From positions 18,724,896 to 18,788,895 of the forward strand of contig NC_084802.1 of the NCBI RefSeq assembly GCF_963169125.1: a stretch of DNA of 64,000 nucleotides, written 5' to 3'. Below, piece by piece: positions 56,361-64,000 of this stretch. The stretch comes from Humulus lupulus. Its lineage: Eukaryota; Streptophyta; Magnoliopsida; Rosales; Cannabaceae. The position numbers and the translations under genes are program-made. The stretch's first letter is position 1, and each line of letters opens with the position of its first letter. The notes beneath the pieces were generated by a model. It did no database searches and was not told the origin of the DNA. It saw nothing but the letters and a program-made list of their open reading frames with translations.

Positions 56361-59300
56361 TGATTTTTGAACCATGGGCTTGCTAATGATTTGCAGTTCA
56401 TATTTTTCACTTTTGACACCATTTTTTCGAACATGAAAAATAACATAATTAAGTTAAAATTAAATCTATCCACCTCTAATTATAATTAGTTTTTCAATTT
56501 AAATTATGAAAATAAATATAAAAATGTATTATTATTACTTAATTAAACCCTTAAATATGCAAAATTAAAAACTAATCAAATAGGAGTTACAGTTAATCCC
56601 ACTAGTTTAATAAAACAAATAATCTTGAATGTTAGGAACAAAGAGAGGTACTTTTTGTTTGTATTTGTTTACTTGTTTTTGTTTTTTTGAATCAACGATT
56701 GATTGGTATAGACCTCAAGCGAATCTTGAACTACTTAGCAACATCACCATTCCTATTAACTCCATGCACAAATATAAATAAAGGACAAAAGATTCCAGCT
56801 ATTAAGTGAAATGAGTTGAAATCATGGGATTATTTTATGCTTATATGATGTTTAGCAAATTCAACTAACATGGCTGACAAATCAAAGATGGGTTTTAAAT
56901 AGAAGATTCACCCTTCCTCCAACTCATTTCTAAAAAAAAAATCACACAAATTAAAATACAAAAAGTCAATTATGTGGTGTTTGGGACCTTGCCAAAGATT
57001 CATAATGTGCACTTGAAATGTTTTTAAATACATATAATTTATACAACTATTAATATCCAATCATTTAGCTGCTGAGTTTGAGAGGTTAAATAGTAATTTA
57101 AAACATAATCCATTTACTAACAACAAAAACCCAAAAAGTTTTTTTTAATATATTTATATATATATAGGTAAAAGGCAAAATTGTTAGTGATGATTATCAT
57201 TCAAAAACTATTGTTCAATTTCAACCAAGTTTAAATTCTTAATCATCCACATATGATAAAGTTGATCATGTATGCTACATTGCTACTTACTTGCACCATG
57301 TTCTCTAAGAGAAAGCAATTTTTTTTTTTTTTAAAAAAAACGTTTATTTCATCAATTTTTTATTTTATTTAACTTGACTGTATTTAGATACCACTCTTAT
57401 GGTATCTGGCATATAATAAATGGCTATAAGTCCCTTATATAGAATCTCCACTTGTGGGCTTTGCTCTCTCCAAAAGAAATTAAAATTTGTTTAAATTTTG
57501 TGAATGTATATATATTTCTTTAATATCTATCCAAAACAAAGAACATATAAAACTATATAAAATTTGAATCATCAAAACAACGAGGTGTCATCAAATTGAT
57601 TAATAAATAATAGAGCATGATTATTTTGTGACAACTCTAATTTGTTATATAATTAGTGATTTTTTTATAGAATAGTGCTTGAGATTCATGTTCGGTAGCA
57701 TTCTCTTCATGCTATTATTTTAAAATTAATTAAACACATAACTCCAAAAAGATAAAAGTTTTGCTATCATTACCTTTAACTTGATATTCAAGTAGCAGTA
57801 CATTTACTTCATGCTATTCTTTGAAAAATAGTTTTTTTTTAAAAAAAAAAAAAGAGAAAAATAGTTAAATAAGCATAGCTTATGATATTAAAAAAGTTTG
57901 TAATCATTCCTTTTTCAAAATCATTGTTGATTTTTACTTGGCCTTGTTTATATGCCCTTTAAGAACAAAATTTAATATATATTAACATTTTTGTAAAATT
58001 ATATTATTTTCTTATACGCTTCTTCTTAGTGTTTATTTTTTTTTTCGTATATGCATCATTTTCATAACATTTCCAAAATTTTAGCTTTAAATTTGATTTT
58101 TTCTTAAATACACAATTTTTTTACTATTCCTATTTTTTTTTTAAAAAAATATGCATTAAAATTATCAAAAATATGATTTTCAAAATTCATAATTATGAAA
58201 AATACAATTTTTAGGAAAAACAATTAAAAAATAACTCACTAGACAAAAAAAAAATCTAAAAAATAACAAAAATAATATATATGGAAGACTTCTATATGGT
58301 TATTATTCATAGATGATTACTAACAATTATGATGATATTGCAACATAGTGACTTTGTATAGCAAGTTACCAACAAGTAAGTATTTTTTTTCTACATTAAT
58401 TTCGAATTTAGTTTATTTTTTTGCTATAATTAGTATTGTTTCCAACTAATAAGAGACACTAACTATACTTAGAAATTGACATGCATTTGAAAAATGAAAA
58501 GTTTACAATATTATATTTTCATAATAAATATACATTTTTTATCAGGTAACCCTTCAAAAAATTTGAAAAAAATCAAAATTTATTTTTAGAAATATTAATT
58601 AACAACTATAAATATAGACAATTGATCTTAATCTATTGATTAATATTAAAATAACTATATATGGGTAGTAACCATAAATAGCACACCTCATATATATATA
58701 TATCACAACAACTAAACATCAACAAAAAAAACTATAAAAACAACTTGAAAAAAAAAAGATAAAACTGTAAAAATGTAAAAATTTCCTTAAAATTGTAAAA
58801 TTGAAGAAAAAAAAAAGTTTTACCGTAAAAACGTAATATTTTAATGAAAATTAGTATTTTATGTAAAAATCTCTTAAATAATTGCTAACTAATTAGAGCA
58901 CTTTCAATATATTCTCACATTTATTTTTAAAATACTTCATCAAAACACTGTTTTTTTTATTTTATATCTAATTTTTACATTACACTATACACCAGTTTTT
59001 TTATATTTTTTCTCTATATCATTTAAATAATATATTTTTATTATTTAAAATAAAATAAAGAGATAAAGAATAACAAAATAATTTATTTAGAAAGAGAATG
59101 AATATAAAGGACTAAAAAAATAATAAAAAATATTTAAATGAGAGATAAGTCTTAGCTACATTTAACTACATGTACATATAAATGAATGTATATGTAAAAT
59201 TGAACATTAATTTAGCTCATCAACTAGAGGTTATTTTTAATAATTTTTAGCTAAATTTGAGTTAAATTTCAAATATTAGGTATTATACCTATTCTCTTGC

Positions 59301-59640
59301 TCTAATAATAATAAATTTCTTATGTAATTTTTTTTAGCTTATTTAAGTAACTCTTGTAACTATATAAAATGAAGGGAAAAGACGGGAAAAGTACCAAATA
59401 TTTAAGATTTCTTGTAATTTAGTACCTGATATTTTTTTGTTTGTGGGAAAAATATTAAATGTCAACTTCAGTGTGTATCTGTTAGTATCCACTCTAACAG
59501 TCTCGTTAAAAGCTGATTGGGTGTTCACGTGACGCAACGTAATTGGTTAATTTCATAATATGATTAAAAGTAAAGTAAGATTAAAAATTAATTTTATTCA
59601 ATAGGACTCATAATGGAGTACTATTAATTATTGAACTATT
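56361..59640. other. AT-rich intergenic DNA
   Basis: About 3.3 kb of A/T-rich low-complexity sequence. No gene, RNA or clear repeat structure seen. A G-box-like CACGTG lies at about 59527. Confidence 0.5.
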
Positions 59641-60260
59641 CAAATAGTTTGGCCAGCGCGCTATTGGCGCATGTGTTGTGTATTGGTGTTGCTATGGCCT
59701 AGATGTTATTGTTTTCTTGCAGGTGGCGACATGATCCATGGAGGCTAGTGACTTTTGGTGTGCTTGGGATTCTCTCTTGGCTTTTGATGTTACGGTTGAT
59801 CTTTGTTGCTCTGGTGGTGACAGTTCTTCCAATCGAAGGATCTGTAGAGTTGGCACTGGTTTTGGATTTTGCTGGTCGCCTAAGTCGCTGGAGGGTGTCT
59901 TTCATGGTTGTTGCGGAGGCGTATGTGTGACTTTGGTGGCCTAAGATGACAATGTGTCCCAGTCTTGGGTTGTGATGTTTTTTGGCAATGCTTTCGGGGT
60001 GCTCTTTTCGACCTCTTGGTTGATGGTTTTAGTGCCTGGTGGTTGATGGTTGGCTTGGGTGTTGCTTTGAGGTTGCCTTACTATTTTTGATGCCTTACTA
60101 TTTTTGAGGTTGCCGCTTTGCGTTTTGGTAATTTTTGATGCCTTACTATTTATTAGGATTTTAGGTTTTTTTGTGTCGGCTTGTTTGTTGATTGTTTAGT
60201 TTTATGGGTTTTCTTTAAAATTTAGTTGTATCTAATAATGATGTTTATCACCCATATTTT
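59641..60260 (+). other. G/T-rich segment, possibly a LINE 3' end
   Basis: Composition changes sharply to G/T-rich: TGGTTGATGGTTGGCTTGGG and three copies of GCCTTACTATTT at about 60077-60150. Decayed LINE tails in plants look like this, but no reverse transcriptase coding is present and the call is a guess. Confidence 0.25.
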
Positions 60261-61308
60261 TCAAACACCCTGGTTTTTACCATATTTTGATTTGATCTTT
60301 TCTCTACACTCAAATAGTTTGGGGTGTTTTACCCTTACATTTGGGTTTGGTGATTCAATTTGAATTGCCAATTTACTTACCAAATTTGTTTATGTGTTTG
60401 AGTTTTAAATTTGTTAATCTTCAATGGTATTATGCCTCTTGTTATTCTATATTATAAACGATTTTATTAGTCATTGTTGGTCATCTTCGGTTAGATTTGT
60501 ATTTACCACTTTGTGCATTTAAAACCTGTACTGAACTTTTTTTCTTTAATGACCTTTTAATAAAATCACCATTTCCCCTAAAAATTTATAATTTTATTAA
60601 AATGTAGTATGTCTTTATAAACTTCATATCTTCATTAATTATCTATAGAAGAAGAAGTTGTGATCCATGTGAATGTCACGTGAATTTTATTATGCACCTC
60701 AATACAACCACAATAGATAATAAAAAATTAGTCAAAGGTAGGTGTTTAAATCTAAGTGAAAGTCCAATTCATAAATTATAATTAGTTCCAACTTAAAAGG
60801 ACCATGTGGTAAATTTAGATAAATGCAAAGTAAAAAAACAAAAATAAAAATTGAAAGATGAAAATATAACAGTAAAAAGAAGAGAAATGTTAACAAGTTG
60901 AGTTAGATTTTAGGGGTTCCAAAAGTTGACCACTGAAGTCTGTCTTTTACTTTCACCAAATCCAAACAAAGCATATGACTAAAACGAACAACTACAGTTG
61001 TGTCCTAAAACAACCAAACATAGTATAGTCACACACTGCTCGCTCCACAACTCACCCCGCCACAGATCACAACCAACTCACAACAAGGGTCTGTTGTAAC
61101 CTCCTTCTCCCTTACTTTTGTTTTTTGTCTTTTGGGTTTTGTGTTTTTCTAAATTCCATTTCCATTGATTCTATATATATATGTCATATGTTTTGGGGAA
61201 TTGTTTTCTGTGTTTCTTAGAAGAACTAACATAAACACTAAACCATTTCTCAATTTCAGGAACCAGAGATGAGATGACCCTTCTTCTTCTTCTACTCAAT
61301 CCATAAAC
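60261..61308 (+). promoter_or_regulatory. Upstream region of the GUX-like gene
   Basis: AT-rich up to about 60950, then C/A-rich (61030-61090), consistent with a 5' untranslated region. A TATATATATA run at about 61173 lies downstream of that. TTTCAG at 61254-61259 just before GAACCAGAG may end an intron within the untranslated region. The start codon used is at 61309. Confidence 0.35.
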
Positions 61309-64000
61309 ATGAGAGGCACTTCTTCCAGTCCCGTTGAGCCCCGACTTCGTTTGTCTGCTTCAGCCAAGTCTCTCTCTCTCTCTCTCTGTTTCTCTTTCTG
61401 GGTTTTGTCTTAATCTATGTATGGAATATGATTTCAATTCATAAAACTAGTCTCCATGAATGTAGTTAATCTACCACTGTTTTTTGCTGGATCCTATATG
61501 CTAGATCTTTATAATTCTGGGATTTTTGTTTTGCTGGGTGCTTTTGATTCTGAGTTTAGTTATAACTTCTTCAGCTATTCTCTACTTGGGCTTTCTGAAA
61601 TTTTACTTTTAGTCTTGGTTTTTGTTGTTGTTGCTGTTGTGTATATCAATCATTTCATTTTCTGATCTGGCTGTTTGAAGTGTTTGACCTTTTCTTTTCT
61701 CTTCTCTTTTGGCAGCACAACAGGGTTGCTTTATTAGGTTGTTGAAGTTGATGTGCATTTTGATATGATTATATTCCCTCATGTAGATTTTTATATAATT
61801 AGGTGTTGACTTTGTTTTTGGGAGAAAATTTATTAATTGGGCATAAATGCCTCATAAATCTGCATTTTGCACAAGACAAGAATGACATTCAAGGAAATGA
61901 GTTTATTTAATTTATTCCATAAAGCTTTACTTCTTTCTTTTTAAACCAATTTGAGACCTAAAAAATTAATTGGTTAACTCACGTCTTATGTTTGTATTGA
62001 CTGTTTGTTCTTCTTAACCAAACTTTATATGTTGTCAAATTGTGTTTGGTGAATGATGTAGCCTGTGAGTGGGGAACCTTTTCTGTAAGAGATTTCTTTT
62101 TTGGGGTTATCTGTTTGTATCAGCAAACTGGTGTTGGAAACTCTTTGAACTCTATGACAGCTGTTATATTGTGGTGAAGAAGCCATTCGTTATAGATTTT
62201 TCTTTGTCTCTTCTATGATGGAAAACAAGATAACCTTTGAGTTTTTATTCTTTGTTTGAGCTCTTTCTTATACCATTATTTGTTTACATCTTTTAGATTC
62301 TTTTTCCACCTTTTAATTACTTTGGTACCTAAAGTAAGTCAACTTGGTTAAAATCCAGAAAAATTATGTGAGCTATGTTTCCAATAAGGTGATTAGCTCC
62401 TAATTTAAGTAATGGAAACATGTCTCAGCAATGTGCTTGGTCCTCGGTTTTAGTTTTGCTATGGTTTCTGTCTGAACATTCTTTTACTTGCTAGAAAATT
62501 TCTCATGTGGCCATAATTTCTTTTTACAGTGATGACACAAACAAAAGAAGACCCCAAAGAAATAGAGTTTTTGGGCATTTTGAGAAAGCATTCCGAATTC
62601 CTGTACAAGATCGGAATTTAAACTACAAACCTACTTTGAAAGTTGTGCTCGTCATCATACTGTTGGGAACTTTTGTGACACTCTTCCTTTCTCCGGCTGT
62701 TTATAACACAGAACATCTATCACATTCTATATCTCGGTATGCTAAATCTGGCTACTCATCTTGTTTTCATTGCTTGTTACCACTTTATAGCTTCGGTTTT
62801 TGGTCTGGTTGTTGGAGGGAATAGCCTTCCCCGAACCATTTTGCTAAGAGTTGTCGAGAATGTATATGATAGGTTTCATTTTCCTTGTTTTGAAACATAA
62901 AGCCTCGTACTTTTTTTCCTTACTGTAAATTATAAGGTTACTGTATCTGTATGCAGGCCTAATTATATAGAGAGATGGGTTGGAGAGAGCCCTGCTGCAG
63001 ATTTACGTTATGTTTCATCATTAGACATCAACTGGGACCAAATTTCAGACGTCCTAGAGAAGCTGACTGACCGAGATACATTCAAGGGAATAGGCCTTTT
63101 GAACTTTAATAGCAGTGAGATTGTGCAATGGAATCAGCTGATACCTGATGCTGAACATGTGCTTCTGCATCTGGACCATGTTTCACATAACACAACATGG
63201 GAATCTTTGTATCCTGAATGGATAGATGAAGAAGAAGATTTTGACTTTCCCACTTGTCCTTATGTGCCCAAGATCCAAGTTCCTGGAAAACCTCGGCTTG
63301 ATCTTATCGCTCTCAAGCTCCCCTGCGACAAGTCAGGGAGGTGGTCGAGAGATGTAGCTCGTTTGCACTTGCAGCTAGAAGCAGCAAGGCTTTCTTCATC
63401 TGCCAAAGGGTATCATCCAGTTCATGTGCTTTTTGTGACTGAATGCTTTCCAATCCCAAATCTATTTACTTGTAAAGATCTCGTCACACGAGAAGGGAAT
63501 GCGTGGCTATACGAACCAGATCGGAATAAATTGAGGGATAAGGTGCAGCTCCCAGTTGGATCATGTGAACTTTCAGTTCCTCTTAATGCTAAAGGTTAGA
63601 CTTCAACCATTTACTCTTTATTGTAAATTTGTTTCTTTGATATTTTCTTTTAAAAAACAATCAGAAGTTTAGTCAACATTTCTAGTTTTATAGACATTAG
63701 TACACTAGTCTATCAGCCCAAACTTTCATATTAGTTATTTTGGTATGTACGTTGTATAACATTCTGAAGAGGGAGAAAACTAACCAAGTAATTGTAAGCA
63801 GAAAACTTTCACTCCGAAAGAGCGCCCCGGGAAGCATATGCTACAATCCTTCACTCCGCCCATGTGTATGTTTGTGGAGCCATTGTTGCAGCGCAGAGTA
63901 TTCGGATGGCTGGCTCAACACGAGATCTTGTGATACTCGTTGATGAAACAATTAGTGACTATCACCGAGGAGGGTTGGAGGCCGCCGGTTGGAAGATTCA
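61309..64000 (+). CDS. GUX-type xylan alpha-glucuronosyltransferase (GT8), 5' part
   Basis: Exons: 61309-61367, 62530-62736, 62957-63594, and 63802 to beyond the window; all junctions are GT-AG and in phase. The protein starts MRGTSSSPVEPRLRLSAS. A single hydrophobic segment in exon 2 (LKVVLVIILLGTFVTLFL) is a signal anchor of a type II Golgi protein. Exon 3 encodes the stem and first globular part (SLDINWDQISDVLEKL, TWESLYPEWIDEEEDF, LIALKLPCDKSGRWSRDVAR, VGSCELSVPL). Exon 4 opens the glycogenin-like GT8 fold (REAYATILHSAHVYVCGAIV, RDLVILVDETISDYHRGGLE). The DxD metal site lies past the edge. GUX enzymes add glucuronic acid to xylan in the Golgi during cell-wall synthesis. By memory the N-terminus looks closest to GUX2 (PGSIP3) of Arabidopsis; the exact paralogue is not certain. 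Intron 1 begins with a CT microsatellite. Confidence 0.9.

Noticed and set aside
59703..59944. Plus-strand frame after the G/T-rich shift
   Set aside because: No recognisable domain, overlapping frames of similar length; kept only as a possible LINE tail.
61456..61665. A 69-residue hydrophobic plus-strand frame
   Set aside because: Lies in intron 1 of the GUX-like gene, T-rich and without a conserved motif.

Overview
This is nuclear DNA of a flowering plant, most likely a eudicot. The evidence is two conserved plant genes split by GT-AG introns, AT-rich spacers, MITEs, and a dense stack of nested LTR retrotransposons. I cannot fix the species. Two host genes are well supported. A complete VPS45 gene (SM protein, minus strand, 28284-33524) has 13 exons whose lengths add up to a 568-residue protein. 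The first four exons of a GUX-type xylan glucuronosyltransferase gene (plus strand, from 61309) run off the right edge. A small two-exon GRF zinc-finger gene (minus, 23535-24018) is a weaker call.

Left part (1-22344) is a nest of retroelements. A Ty3 element of the Tat type (element 1, minus strand) runs from the left edge to about 14600. It is interrupted by a 1.86-kb LTR-like insertion (element A) and by a 2.3-kb solo LTR of a Tekay/Del-like chromovirus. It abuts the cut-off 3' LTR of a gag-only copia element (minus, 14601-20569), whose gag is split by a second solo LTR of that chromovirus family. The copia element lies against the integrase zinc-finger coding of a decayed chromovirus (plus, 20571-22344) that ends in part of the same LTR family.

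Middle part (22345-34400) holds a decayed acidic ORF, the GRF gene, AT-rich spacer, a Mutator-like MITE with an imperfect 9-bp duplication (26549-27603), VPS45, and a Tourist-like MITE with TTA duplications (33844-34259) just upstream of VPS45.

Element 2 (35515-50318, plus) is a structurally complete 14.8-kb Tat-type element with 795-bp LTRs and a perfect 5-bp duplication GTAAC. It sits inside the LTR of an older related element (35033-35514 plus 50324-50597). Its gag-pol has several in-frame stops and a frameshift. Downstream of pol lies a short 69-bp tandem repeat and then an intron-containing gene on the opposite strand, interrupted by element B, a relative of element A. Element 1 has the same layout: short tandem repeats after integrase, then an antisense gene with introns at the two corresponding places. 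The antisense gene in element 2 has its own TATA-like box in the element's 3' region, and a similar box lies in the older remnant. This embedded antisense gene is the most interesting system in the window.

Right part (50598-61308) is AT-rich. It holds a hAT-type MITE with palindromic ends and a perfect 8-bp duplication (51227-51456), and two directly repeated blocks about 2.7 kb apart. Each block carries three 43-bp units and many copies of a near-palindrome, GGTAACCAGTTACC.
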